Assembly: GCF_023897065.1 (NCBI RefSeq) | Contig: NZ_JAMHIV010000001.1 | Span: 496,001 to 560,000 of the forward strand | Direction: 5' to 3' | Source of the DNA: Crossiella sp. SN42 | GTDB lineage: Bacteria; Actinomycetota; Actinomycetes; Mycobacteriales; Pseudonocardiaceae | DNA: 64,000 nt | In this document: piece after piece, positions 16,917 to 25,293 of the stretch | Position numbering within the stretch: position 1 is the stretch's first letter | Layout of the letters: every line of letters starts with the position of its first letter | The notes under the pieces: generated by a model | Told to the model about the DNA's origin: nothing | Database searches by the model: none | What the model saw: the letters and a program-made list of their open reading frames with translations, nothing else | Made by a program: the position numbers and the translations under genes

Positions 16917-18131
16917 ATGACACTGAGGACCTGCCGCAGCGCAGGCTTGCTCGCCGTCGCCGCCCTGCTGCTGGCAGCCTGCGGCGCGCGGCCGGAGAGC
17001 AACGAGCCCGCCGGGGACGTGCCGCACGGCTACGTCGAAGGCGCTGAGGAGACCGCCGAGGCGCAGTCCAGGCTGGTCGTGGCCGACGCGGACACCGGCG
17101 CGGTGCACGTGCTCGACCTGATCACCGAGAAGGTCGTGCCCGCCGGGCGGGTGGACGGGGTGCGCGGCGTCCTCGGCGACGGCCGGTTCGGTTACCTGAG
17201 CGGCCGGGACGAGTCGGTGCGGGTGGTCGACAGCGGTTCCTGGATGGTCGACCACGGCGACCACGTGCACTACTACCGCGCCCCGGCCCGCGAGGTCGGC
17301 GCGCTACCGGGCAAGGAGCCGCTGGCCGCGGTCAGCGATCCGGTGGTCTCGGCGGTGTCCTTCCCCGACGGCACAACGACTCTGCTCGACCGGGCGAAGC
17401 TGGACAAGGGCTCCGTGGCCGAGCTGGGCAAGATCGTCCGCCCCGCGCACCCGGGCACCGCGGTGCCCTACCGCGAGCGCGTGCTGGCCTCGGTGGCCGA
17501 GCCGGGGCAGCAGCACGCGCGCGGTGTCCGGGTGCACGACCGGCAGGGCAAGCCGGTCGCCGAGATCGCCACCCCCTGCCCGGAGCTCCAGGGGCAGGCG
17601 GTCACCCGGCGCGGGGTCGTCTTCGGCTGCGCGGACGGGGCGCTGCTGGTGACCGAGAAGGACGGCACGTTCACCGGCGAGAAGATCCCGTACCCGCGCC
17701 AGGTCGGCCCGGCCGAACGCGCCACCCGGTTCACCCACCGGCCGGGCAGCGCCACCCTCGCCGCCCCGGCCGGGGAGCGCGCCGTGTGGGTGCTCGACGC
17801 CGCCCGGCGGACCTGGCGGCACCTGGAAACCGGTCCACTGGCCGCGGTGAACGCCGTCGGCGAGGGCGCTCCGGTGCTGGCACTGACCAAGGACGGGGTG
17901 CTGCGCGCCTTCGACGCCGCCACCGGCGCGGAGCAGGCGCGCACCCAGCTGATGCCGCCGGAGGCGACCGCCCTGGCCACCCCGGGCATCCAGGTCGACA
18001 CCACCCGCGCCTACGTCAACAACCCGAGCTCGGGAGAGGTGTACGAGATCGACTACAACGACAACCTGCGCCGCGCCAGGACGCTGACCGTCAGCGGCAA
18101 GGCCAGCCACATCGTGGAGACGGGCCGATGA
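16917..18131 (+). CDS. aztD: AztD-like zinc metallochaperone lipoprotein (first copy)
   Basis: A 404-aa lipoprotein precursor (lipobox LLAAC at Cys22) followed by beta-propeller-type repeats. The segment VDHGDHVHYY carries the His/Asp-rich metal-binding loop expected of AztD, which delivers zinc to AztC. It overlaps aztC by 4 nt (ATGA). It is clearly related to the second copy at 19088 in the block before CPxxxG, yet the two differ widely. The start ATG at 16917 was chosen because it gives a proper signal peptide. Confidence 0.78.
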   Translation: MTLRTCRSAGLLAVAALLLAACGARPESNEPAGDVPHGYVEGAEETAEAQSRLVVADADTGAVHVLDLITEKVVPAGRVDGVRGVLGDGRFGYLSGRDESVRVVDSGSWMVDHGDHVHYYRAPAREVGALPGKEPLAAVSDPVVSAVSFPDGTTTLLDRAKLDKGSVAELGKIVRPAHPGTAVPYRERVLASVAEPGQQHARGVRVHDRQGKPVAEIATPCPELQGQAVTRRGVVFGCADGALLVTEKDGTFTGEKIPYPRQVGPAERATRFTHRPGSATLAAPAGERAVWVLDAARRTWRHLETGPLAAVNAVGEGAPVLALTKDGVLRAFDAATGAEQARTQLMPPEATALATPGIQVDTTRAYVNNPSSGEVYEIDYNDNLRRARTLTVSGKASHIVETGR

Positions 18132-19039
18132 GCCGCGCCCTGCTCTCCGCGGCCCTCGCGACGGTGCTGCTGCTCACCGGCTGCGCGAGCTCGGGCGGTG
18201 ACCGCTCCTCGGTGGTGGTGACCACGAACATCCTCGGCGACCTCACCCGCACCGTGGTGGGCGACCAGGCCGGGGTGACGGTGCTGATGAAACCGAACGC
18301 CGACCCGCACTCCTTCGGCATCTCCGCCCAGCAGGCGGCCCAGCTGGAGCGCGCGGGACTGGTCGTGCACAACGGACTCGGCCTGGAGGAGGGCGTGCTG
18401 CGCGCGGTGCAGGCGGCCGAACGCAGCGGAGTGGCCACCCTGCCGGTGGGCGAGCGGGTCAACCCGATCAGCTACTCCGGCGGCGAGAACGCCGGGCAGC
18501 CCGATCCGCACTTCTGGACCGACCCCGGCCGGGTGCGCGAGGCGGTGACGGTGATCGCCGACCAGGTCATCGCGCACGTGCGCGGGGTGGACGAGAAAGT
18601 GGTGCGCGCCAACGCCAACCGCCTCCGCGAGGAGATCGGCGCGGTGGAGACGACGATGAGCCGCCGGTTCGCCGAGATCCCGCCGCAGCGCCGGAAACTC
18701 GTGACCAACCACCACGTCTTCGGCTACCTCGCACAGCGGTTCGACTTCCAGATCATCGGCGCGGTCATCCCCGGCGGCACCACGCTCGCCTCACCCAGCG
18801 CCGCCGACCTCAAGGCACTGGCCGACGCCGTCCGCGCGGCAGGCGTGCCCGCGATCTTCGCCGACTCCTCCCAGCCGGACCGGCTCGCCCGGGTGCTGGC
18901 CGAGCAGGCCGGGCTGCACGTGGCGGTGACGCCGCTGTTCACCGAGTCGCTCACCGAACCGGGCCAGGGCGCGCCGACCTACCTGGACATGATGCGCGCC
19001 AACACCGAGGCGATCGCGACCAGCCTGACGCGGCCCTGA
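18128..19039 (+). CDS. aztC: Zinc-binding lipoprotein AztC (cluster A-I substrate-binding protein)
   Basis: A 303-aa lipoprotein (lipobox LLTGC) with the metal-site residues of the cluster A-I family in order: His in KPNADPHSF, His in PDPHFWTDP, His in TNHHVFGYL and Asp in IFADSS. The His-rich loop of ZnuA is missing, as in AztC, which instead relies on AztD. ATG at 18128 overlaps the upstream stop. It supplies zinc to AztAB at the outer face of the membrane. Confidence 0.88.
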   Translation: MSRALLSAALATVLLLTGCASSGGDRSSVVVTTNILGDLTRTVVGDQAGVTVLMKPNADPHSFGISAQQAAQLERAGLVVHNGLGLEEGVLRAVQAAERSGVATLPVGERVNPISYSGGENAGQPDPHFWTDPGRVREAVTVIADQVIAHVRGVDEKVVRANANRLREEIGAVETTMSRRFAEIPPQRRKLVTNHHVFGYLAQRFDFQIIGAVIPGGTTLASPSAADLKALADAVRAAGVPAIFADSSQPDRLARVLAEQAGLHVAVTPLFTESLTEPGQGAPTYLDMMRANTEAIATSLTRP

Positions 19040-19087
19040 CCACCGGAGACGGCAGAACAGATGGACCTGACGAAAGGTGCAAGGAAC

Positions 19088-20275
19088 ATGGCAACACCGC
19101 TTCTCCCCCGGCGATCGACCGCCCGGGGCGCCGCGCTCACCGCGGTGGCCGCGCTCGCCCTGTCGGCCTGCGGCGCCGAGCCCGCCGCGCCGCCGCAGAC
19201 CAACGCCGCGGCGCAGCCCGAGGCCGCGGTGACCGATCCGATCGCGGTCACCTACGACGGCGGGATCCAGCTGCTCGACGGCAAGACCCTCAAGGTGGCC
19301 AAGGACATCAAGCTGGAGGGCTTCAACCGGCTCAACCCCGCCGGGGACGACCGGCACGTGCTGGTCTCCACCGCCAGCGGCTTCCGGGTGCTCGACGCCA
19401 AGCGCGCGGTGCTGACCGACATCGAGGTCAAGGCGGCCAAGCCGGGCCACGTGGTGCGGCACGCGGGCAAGACCGTGCTCTTCGCCGACGGCACCGGCGA
19501 GGTCACCGTGGTCGAGCCCGCCGCACTGGGCGCCGGCAAGATCCCCGCACCGAAGCACCGGACCCCGCAGGCGCACCACGGCGTCGCGGTCCAGCTGGCC
19601 AACGGCGAGCTGGTCACCACCATCGGCAACGAGGACGCGCGTCCCGGGATCGTGGTGCTGGACAAGGACGGCAAGGAGATCGCCCGCAACGAGCAGTGCC
19701 CCGGCGTGCACGGCGAGGCGGCCGCACGCGGTGAGGCGGTGGTGATCGGCTGCCAGACCGGCGTGCTGATCTACCGCGACGGCGCCATCACCAAGGTCAG
19801 CAGCCCCGACCCGTACGGGCGCATCGGCAACCAGGCAGGCGCGGAGAACTCGCCGATCACCCTGGGCGACTACAAGGTGGACAAGGACGCCGAGCTGGAG
19901 CGCCCGACCAGGGTGTCGCTGATCGACACCGAGAAGGCCACGCTCCGGCACGTCGACCTCGGCGCGAGCTACTCCTTCCGCTCGCTGGCCCGCGGCCCGC
20001 AGGGCGAGGGCCTGGTGCTGGGCACCGACGGCCAGATCCACGTGATCGACCAGGTGGCCGGCACGGTGACCCGCAAGATCCCGGTGCTCGGGACCTGGCA
20101 GGAGCCGCTGGAGTGGCAGCAGCCGCGCCCGACCATCTTCGTCAGGGGCGGCACCGCCTACGTCACCGACCCCGGCAAGAAGGAGATCCACGCGGTCGAC
20201 CTCGCCTCGGGCGCGAAGACCGTCACCGGCGCGCTGCCTGCCGTGCCGAACGAGCTCACCGGCGTGCCCGCCTAA
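19088..20275 (+). CDS. AztD-like zinc metallochaperone lipoprotein (second copy)
   Basis: A 395-aa lipoprotein (lipobox LSAC) with propeller-type repeats and the typical AztD blocks HRTPQAHHGVAV, CPGVHGEAA and VIGCQTGVLIY. It lacks the DHGDHVH loop of the first copy but has the paired-His HHGV strand. ATG at 19088 is preferred for its compact signal peptide; 19061 is possible in frame. It ends the plus-strand zinc operon before a strong terminator. A duplicated metallochaperone may separate storage from delivery. Confidence 0.78.
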   Translation: MATPLLPRRSTARGAALTAVAALALSACGAEPAAPPQTNAAAQPEAAVTDPIAVTYDGGIQLLDGKTLKVAKDIKLEGFNRLNPAGDDRHVLVSTASGFRVLDAKRAVLTDIEVKAAKPGHVVRHAGKTVLFADGTGEVTVVEPAALGAGKIPAPKHRTPQAHHGVAVQLANGELVTTIGNEDARPGIVVLDKDGKEIARNEQCPGVHGEAAARGEAVVIGCQTGVLIYRDGAITKVSSPDPYGRIGNQAGAENSPITLGDYKVDKDAELERPTRVSLIDTEKATLRHVDLGASYSFRSLARGPQGEGLVLGTDGQIHVIDQVAGTVTRKIPVLGTWQEPLEWQQPRPTIFVRGGTAYVTDPGKKEIHAVDLASGAKTVTGALPAVPNELTGVPA

Positions 20276-20285
20276 CCAGCTGACC

Positions 20286-20314
20286 GCGGTCCCCGCCACC
20301 TCGGCGGGGACCGC
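20286..20314 (+). terminator. Terminator of the azt operon
   Basis: Perfect 12-bp GC-rich stem (20286-20297 with 20303-20314) and a 5-nt loop, 11 nt after the last azt stop. Confidence 0.85.
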
Positions 20315-20340
20315 ACTGGCCAGAAACGGATCATTACCTC

Positions 20341-21144
20341 ATGGCTGACACCCGGCAGAACAACTTCCGTGCCGCCTTCGACGCCGCCGGCGCGGACTTC
20401 ACCGCCCTCGGCCGGCACCTGTGGGACCCCATCGGCGCCGCCATGGTCGCCGTCGCCGCACCGGCCCCCGGCGAACGTGTGCTTGACGCGTGTTGCGGCA
20501 CCGGCGCTTCCGCCATTCCCGCCGCACGGGCGGTCGGACCGGAGGGCCTCGTCGACGCCATCGACGTCTCCGGTCCCCTGCTCGCCGAGCTCGGCAGGCT
20601 GGCCACCGGCCTGCCGCAGCTGCACCCCCACCAGGCGGACGTGACCACCTGGGCCACCGCGGACTACGACGTGGTCCAGTGCGCCCTGGGCATCTTCTTC
20701 TTCCCGGACATGACCGCCGGCACCGACCACCTGATCAGCCGAGCGCGTCCCGGCGGCCGGGTGGCCTTCACCATCTGGCGCGGCGATGCCATGGCCGCCG
20801 CCGGTCGCCATCTCGGCCGCGCCATCGCCGGGGCCACGAACACCGAACCCCCGGCGCCACGCCCGCCGCACCTGATCGACCGCGTCAACCAGGCCGACAG
20901 CTTCGCGGCCTGGCTGACCGAGCGCGGCCTGCGCGAGGTCGAGGTCACCACCCACGAGAAGCACCTGACGATGACTCCCGAGGTGGCCTGGCTGGTGATC
21001 CTGGGCTCGGGCTTCCGCGGTGCGCTGGGGAAGCTGTCTCCCGAGCTCGTGGAAGACGTCCGCGAGCGCTACCTGGCCTCGCTGCGCGCCGAGGGCGTGA
21101 CCGAGCTCGACGCCACGACGTTGATCGGCAGCGGTCGGCGGTAG
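20341..21144 (+). CDS. Class I SAM-dependent methyltransferase
   Basis: A 267-aa methyltransferase with LDACCGTGASAIPAAR as motif I, DAIDVSGPLL as motif II and the UbiE-like LISRARPGGRVAFTIW as motif IV/V. The resemblance is to menaquinone/cyclopropane-type small-molecule methyltransferases; the substrate cannot be read. It follows the azt terminator and converges with the alpha/beta hydrolase, 7 nt apart, so it stands alone. Confidence 0.83.
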   Translation: MADTRQNNFRAAFDAAGADFTALGRHLWDPIGAAMVAVAAPAPGERVLDACCGTGASAIPAARAVGPEGLVDAIDVSGPLLAELGRLATGLPQLHPHQADVTTWATADYDVVQCALGIFFFPDMTAGTDHLISRARPGGRVAFTIWRGDAMAAAGRHLGRAIAGATNTEPPAPRPPHLIDRVNQADSFAAWLTERGLREVEVTTHEKHLTMTPEVAWLVILGSGFRGALGKLSPELVEDVRERYLASLRAEGVTELDATTLIGSGRR

Positions 21145-21151
21145 CCCGCGT

Positions 21152-21934
21152 TCACCGGGCCGCGCGGCCGAGGAAGTCGGTGATCAGCTTCAGCCATTGC
21201 CCGGGCTGCTCGGCAAAAGGCAGGTGCCCGGTGGCGATCTCCTCGGTCCGCGCGCCCGGGATGCCGGCCGCCAGCTGGCGCTGGAGCGCGACCGGGACGA
21301 GGTCGTCGTCCACGGTGACGATCACGAGCGTCGGCACGGTGATCGCGGCGAGGTCCGCGCGCACGTCGGCGCGGCCGACCAGGTCGATCTGGGCGAGCAT
21401 GCCGCCGGAGATGCCCTGGGCGGTCTGGCCGGCGACGGCGCGGGCCTGCTCGAGGGTGAGGGAGTTCAGCGCGGGCGCGCCCAGGGCCAGCAGGGTCGCG
21501 TACTTGGCCACCAGGTGGTGCTGCCCGGTCGCCATGAGCTCGTGCCAGATGTCGATGGCCAGCTCGGTGCGGGTGTCGAGGTGGGCGAACGTGGCGCTCA
21601 GGACAACAGCGGTGACGCGTTCCGGATGGCGCGCGGCCACCCGGATGGCGACCGGGCCTCCCAGCGAGAACCCGGAGACGGCGAAGGTGTCCAGCCCTTC
21701 CGCGTCCGCCGCCGCGACCAGCTGGTCCGCCAGTTCGTCCAGCTCCAGCGGGTGCTGCGTGGCCGGCGTGGCTCCGGAACCGGGGTAGTCGACGCCGACA
21801 ACGGTGTGCCGGGCGGCGAGCCCGTCCAGGATCGGCCCGTAGTTGGCCTCGATGCCTCCGCTGGCGCCATGGGCGAGGAGCAGGCCGGGGCCGGAGCCGC
21901 GGACAGTGCGCGCGTACGAGGTCGCTGTGGTCAT
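21152..21934 (-). CDS. Alpha/beta hydrolase
   Basis: A 260-aa hydrolase with an N-terminal LLLAHGASGG oxyanion motif, nucleophile elbow VSGFSLGGP with Ser, acid in VTVDDDLVP and His in ATGHLPF. The layout is that of small esterases and lactonases. It is transcribed away from the TetR gene, and two identical palindromic boxes fill the spacer, so it is the probable target of that repressor. Substrate unknown. Confidence 0.88.
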   Translation of the reverse strand: MTTATSYARTVRGSGPGLLLAHGASGGIEANYGPILDGLAARHTVVGVDYPGSGATPATQHPLELDELADQLVAAADAEGLDTFAVSGFSLGGPVAIRVAARHPERVTAVVLSATFAHLDTRTELAIDIWHELMATGQHHLVAKYATLLALGAPALNSLTLEQARAVAGQTAQGISGGMLAQIDLVGRADVRADLAAITVPTLVIVTVDDDLVPVALQRQLAAGIPGARTEEIATGHLPFAEQPGQWLKLITDFLGRAAR

Positions 21935-21944
21935 GAAGGAGTCC

Positions 21945-21960
21945 TTTAGCGATCGCTACA
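21945..21960. promoter_or_regulatory. Operator 1 for the TetR regulator
   Basis: TTTAGCGATCGCTACA, with the 12-bp palindromic core TAGCGATCGCTA, lies 10 nt before the hydrolase start. An identical copy lies 47 nt away. Confidence 0.75.
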
Positions 21961-21991
21961 ACTGGGAACGACGCAGACCGTAGCACGGATC

Positions 21992-22007
21992 TTTAGCGAT
22001 CGCTACA
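21992..22007. promoter_or_regulatory. Operator 2 for the TetR regulator
   Basis: A second, identical TTTAGCGATCGCTACA box, 19 nt before the GTG start of the TetR gene. Its place suggests that the regulator represses both itself and the hydrolase. Confidence 0.75.
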
Positions 22008-22026
22008 GTCCGGCTACCATGTCCCT

Positions 22027-22632
22027 GTGACCCAGAACCGCCCCTCCGCCACGCGGTCCCGCCGCGCCTTCGACCGCGACAAGGCCCTGGCCACGGCGCT
22101 GCGCGAGTTCTGGTCGCACGGGTACGAGGCGACCTCGGTGGCCGCGCTGACCAAGGCCATGGGCATCAACCCACCCAGCCTGTACGCGGCCTTCGGCGAC
22201 AAGCGGCGGCTGTTCGAGGAAGCGGTGCGGCTGTACCAGCGCACCCACGGCCGAGTGCTGTCCCCAGAGGCCCCGGACGCGCGCACGGCGATCCAGGACA
22301 TGCTCCGCCAGCTGGCGACGGACTACACCGACGCCCGCCACCCGCCGGGCTGCATGATCGTCACCGCGGCGACCAACTGCGGGCCCGACTCGCACGAGGT
22401 GGAGCTGGAGCTCCGCGCGATGCGCGAGGCGGCGAAGGCGGCCATCGCGGCCCGCATCCGCCAGGACGTCGAGGCGCGACGCCTGCCCCCGGAGACGGAC
22501 GCGGCAGGTCTCGCGACCTTCTACGCGTCCATCATCCAAGGCATGAGCCAGCAGGCGCGGGATGGCGCCTCGTGCAGCGAACTGGAGCAGGTCGTGGACT
22601 GCGCCATGCGAGCTTGGCCAGACCCGGTCTAG
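22027..22632 (+). CDS. TetR/AcrR-family repressor
   Basis: A 201-aa regulator with the N-terminal HTH block FWSHGYEATSVAALTKAMGINPPSLYAAFGDKRRLF split over residues 24-60 and a helical ligand domain with a Cys in HPPGCMIVTAATNCG. The pattern fits the AcrR-like group that responds to electrophiles or toxic compounds. GTG start at 22027. It is divergent from the hydrolase and overlaps the GrpB gene tail-to-tail by 4 nt. Confidence 0.9.
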   Translation: MTQNRPSATRSRRAFDRDKALATALREFWSHGYEATSVAALTKAMGINPPSLYAAFGDKRRLFEEAVRLYQRTHGRVLSPEAPDARTAIQDMLRQLATDYTDARHPPGCMIVTAATNCGPDSHEVELELRAMREAAKAAIAARIRQDVEARRLPPETDAAGLATFYASIIQGMSQQARDGASCSELEQVVDCAMRAWPDPV

Positions 22633-23198
22633 GACTCCGCGGGCTCCTGCCAGCCCGCCGCGGCCAGCACCTCGAAGATCACCGGGCGCTTGGCCTCGGC
22701 GTAGTAGTTCATGTCGCGCCACTCCCGCTGGGCCAGCTCACGCTTGACCGCCTCGTAGCGCTCCCGGTCGGCCGCGCTCGCGCGCAGCCGGTCGCGGAAG
22801 GCGAGGCACCGCGCCAGCTCCACGTGCCCTGGCGCGTAGACGTGCAGGTTCACCGGCTCCTCCGGGTCGAACCCGCGCAGGCACCGGTGCCCGGGTTCGC
22901 GCGCGCTCAGCCGGTAGCCCAGCGCGGTCAGCTCGGCCAGGTAGGCGGCTTCGTCCTCGGGGTCGGCGACGCTGACCATGATGTCCACGACCGGCTTGGC
23001 GGCCAGTCCCGGCACCGAGGTCGAGCCGATGTGGTCAACGGAAAGCAGCCTGTCCCCCAACGCTTCCCGGAGTTCGCCAGCCCGTCGTTCATAACGCCGC
23101 GGCCAGTCCGGGTCGTACTCGGCCAGCGTCACCTGGGCCGGTTGCAGGGGACGGAGCAGCACGGCAGCCAACGTGGCGTCGTCAAGCGGCTTGGACAT
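22629..23198 (-). CDS. GrpB-family (UPF0157) nucleotidyltransferase-fold protein
   Basis: A 189-aa protein with the family signature VDHIGSTSVPGLAAKPVVDIMVSV, EPVNLHVY and FRDRLRASAADRERYEAVKREL. GrpB proteins share a polymerase-beta nucleotidyltransferase fold, but their biological role is not well defined; some are fused to dephospho-CoA kinase. It converges with the TetR gene and appears to be a single-gene unit. Confidence 0.88.
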   Translation of the reverse strand: MSKPLDDATLAAVLLRPLQPAQVTLAEYDPDWPRRYERRAGELREALGDRLLSVDHIGSTSVPGLAAKPVVDIMVSVADPEDEAAYLAELTALGYRLSAREPGHRCLRGFDPEEPVNLHVYAPGHVELARCLAFRDRLRASAADRERYEAVKRELAQREWRDMNYYAEAKRPVIFEVLAAAGWQEPAES

Positions 23199-23235
23199 GG
23201 TGGGTCCCTTCCAGTGGGCATCAGACCAACGTACC

Positions 23236-23988
23236 TCAGCCCCGGCAGCTGACCCGGTACTCCGTCGGGGTGCGACCGGTCAGCTCCAGGAAGGCCGCGT
23301 TGAACGCCGACAGGGACGCGTAGCCGACCCGGAACGCCACCTCGGTCACCGGGTCGTCACCGGCCACCAGCTCCTCGATCGCGCGCGCCAGCCGCATCCG
23401 CCGCAGCACCGCCCGCCAGGTCGTCCCGGTCTCCTCGGCGAAGCGACGGGCCAGCGACCGAGGCGCCAGCCCGACCTGCGCCGCCACCTCCTCGAAGCGC
23501 ACCTCCTCGGCCAGCCGCGCCTCGGTCAGCCGCAACGCCAGCCGCAGCTCCGGCGAACGCCCGGCCGGGATGGTGACCGGACTCGGCTGCTCGGCCAGCC
23601 GCCAGGTCACCGCAGCCAGCGCGGCGAACATGGTCTCCGCGTAGGGCGAGAGCACCTGGCCGGGATCGCCCCACGCGCCGCACTCGGCCACCAGGCACCG
23701 GGCCAGTGGGTTGAGGTCGAACACGGTCAGCGGCGCGGGCGGGGGCGGGGCGAACCCGGTGTCGAAGAGCACCGAGGCCGTCCGGACCGGCCGCGGAATG
23801 CTCACCTGGATGGGCCGCCCCGCCGCCACCAGCGCGGCCCTGGCCGGCGGCAGCAGCCACACCTGGCCTTCCGCGGTCAGCCGCAAGGCCCCGGCCGAGG
23901 CGTACAGCAGGTAGTGCCGATCGGTGCGCAGTTCCCGTTCGGGCCCCGCCTCGACCTCCCGCACGAAGCTGTACGCCTTGGCCGTCAT
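23236..23988 (-). CDS. AraC-family transcriptional regulator
   Basis: A 250-aa regulator with an N-terminal cupin-like ligand domain (RTDRHYLLYASAGALRLT) and two C-terminal helix-turn-helices: FEEVAAQVGLAPRSLARRF and VTEVAFRVGYASLSAFNAAF, ending in the typical GRTPTEYR. It overlaps the stop of the upstream monooxygenase-like gene by 4 nt, so the two are co-transcribed. The effector is unknown. Confidence 0.9.
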   Translation of the reverse strand: MTAKAYSFVREVEAGPERELRTDRHYLLYASAGALRLTAEGQVWLLPPARAALVAAGRPIQVSIPRPVRTASVLFDTGFAPPPPAPLTVFDLNPLARCLVAECGAWGDPGQVLSPYAETMFAALAAVTWRLAEQPSPVTIPAGRSPELRLALRLTEARLAEEVRFEEVAAQVGLAPRSLARRFAEETGTTWRAVLRRMRLARAIEELVAGDDPVTEVAFRVGYASLSAFNAAFLELTGRTPTEYRVSCRG

Positions 23989-24284
23989 CCGATCTCGACC
24001 GGCTCGGCCAGGAACCGCCTGCTCACCGGCGCCCCCACGGTCAGCGGCCGGACCACCGCGCCGAAGCTGGCGAAGGACTCCGAGGCCAGGTAGCCACGGA
24101 AGGACTCCTCATCCACCCACTCGTGCAGCACGGTGATCTGCCCTTCGTCCTCCCGCGAGGCGAAGATCCGGAAGTCGCGGTTGCCCGGCATGGCCCGCAC
24201 CCGCTCCTGTTCGGCGTCGAAGTGGGCGAGCGCGGCGGCCCGGTCGGCGGGCGCGGTGCTGAAGTCTACGGTGGCGATCAACAT
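23985..24284 (-). CDS. Antibiotic-biosynthesis-monooxygenase-fold protein
   Basis: A 99-aa ABM-domain protein with the strands MLIATVDFST, NRDFRIFASREDEGQITVLHEW split by a turn, and the conserved helix DEESFRGYLAS. The ATG at 24284 follows a GGAG-rich site; upstream codons are not coding-like. ABM proteins are small dimeric barrels; some are cofactor-free oxygenases, others detoxify quinones. Coupling to an AraC regulator by a 4-nt overlap suggests a small stress module. Confidence 0.83.
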   Translation of the reverse strand: MLIATVDFSTAPADRAAALAHFDAEQERVRAMPGNRDFRIFASREDEGQITVLHEWVDEESFRGYLASESFASFGAVVRPLTVGAPVSRRFLAEPVEIG

Positions 24285-24404
24285 GTGGCGTCTCCTCTGT
24301 CGTGGTTGCTGAGAAGATCCTCGCCCGAGCACCACATGGCACGCCGCCGTCAGTCGGACAGCTTCACGCTCCTATCGGACAACCCCGAGACCAGCAACGC
24401 GGGG

Positions 24405-24962
24405 CTACTGGAACCAGTGCTGATAGGTCTGGCCGAGGCAACCCTGCTGGACCACCGGCGCGCCGTCACCGACACTGCCATCGCGAACGGTGACGCACTT
24501 GCCGGTGACCCGGTTGCGCATCTCGAAGGTGTCCTCGCTGACGGCATTGGACTTCCAGTGCTGGTCAGTCCACTCCTCGTGGCACTCGAACTGGATGACC
24601 GGAACCCCGTCGGCCGGATTGCCCTGCGCGATCGCCAGACACTTGTTCGTGAGCTCGTTGCGCAGCATCGTGTACCCGTCCGGGGCCGGATCGAAGAACC
24701 AGTACTTGTCGGTTCCCGCCTGGTCACAGGGATACTGGATCGCGCCGAGCCCGTCCGCGGGACTTCCGTTCGGGATGGCGATGCACTGCCCGCTGTTCAC
24801 GTTCCTCAGCCACGGGGGCGCCTTCGTGCCCCGGGTGGGCGGATGCGCCGCGGTCGTGCTCGCATCGCTGGTGAAAGCAACGGAAGTCGGAGCGGTCAGT
24901 AACGCGAGCGCAACGGCCGCGGACATGGTGACCGCGGACAGCGGCACGCTGACTAATGACAC
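24405..24962 (-). CDS. Secreted ricin-type beta-trefoil lectin
   Basis: A 185-aa precursor with a signal peptide (about 1-30) and one beta-trefoil made of three subdomains. Each shows the ricin pattern of a KCL or QCI strand, a G-D-G turn and a Q-x-W end: DKYWFF, DQHWKS and YQHWFQ. No catalytic domain is attached, so it is a lone carbohydrate-binding module. GTG start at 24962 has a GGGGGA site. It may bind cell-wall or plant polysaccharide. Confidence 0.85.
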   Translation of the reverse strand: MSLVSVPLSAVTMSAAVALALLTAPTSVAFTSDASTTAAHPPTRGTKAPPWLRNVNSGQCIAIPNGSPADGLGAIQYPCDQAGTDKYWFFDPAPDGYTMLRNELTNKCLAIAQGNPADGVPVIQFECHEEWTDQHWKSNAVSEDTFEMRNRVTGKCVTVRDGSVGDGAPVVQQGCLGQTYQHWFQ

Positions 24963-25293
24963 TCTATCCCCCTAGGACAAAACATCCGTTATTCGCCACG
25001 GAATGGCACTCGTAGCGACAATCAAACGTTCACTTCCCACAGGACGCGCCATCTAGGCGCCTGGGAAGTGGCGAACAATGACGGGGGCGCGCTGATCAGA
25101 TTTCATGGTTCACACAGCGGACGCAATGGTGCGCTCCGCCTAGCCTGCTCCCCGTACCCCCATTATGCCGCATTTCTTCTTCAAGGAAGCAACTATTTCT
25201 ATCGTTGCCGTCACAACAAAGTCAAGGGCTGTCTGCGGTGTCACTAATTCGGAGCAGCAAGGTCAAGTTCGCTCGCTCCGGCCGGGCGGGCAC
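24963..25293. other. Non-coding spacer between lectin and amidase genes
   Basis: About 330 nt with lower GC than its surroundings and no supported gene. The part next to the lectin start probably contains its promoter. No hairpin, repeat or operator stands out. Confidence 0.5.
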
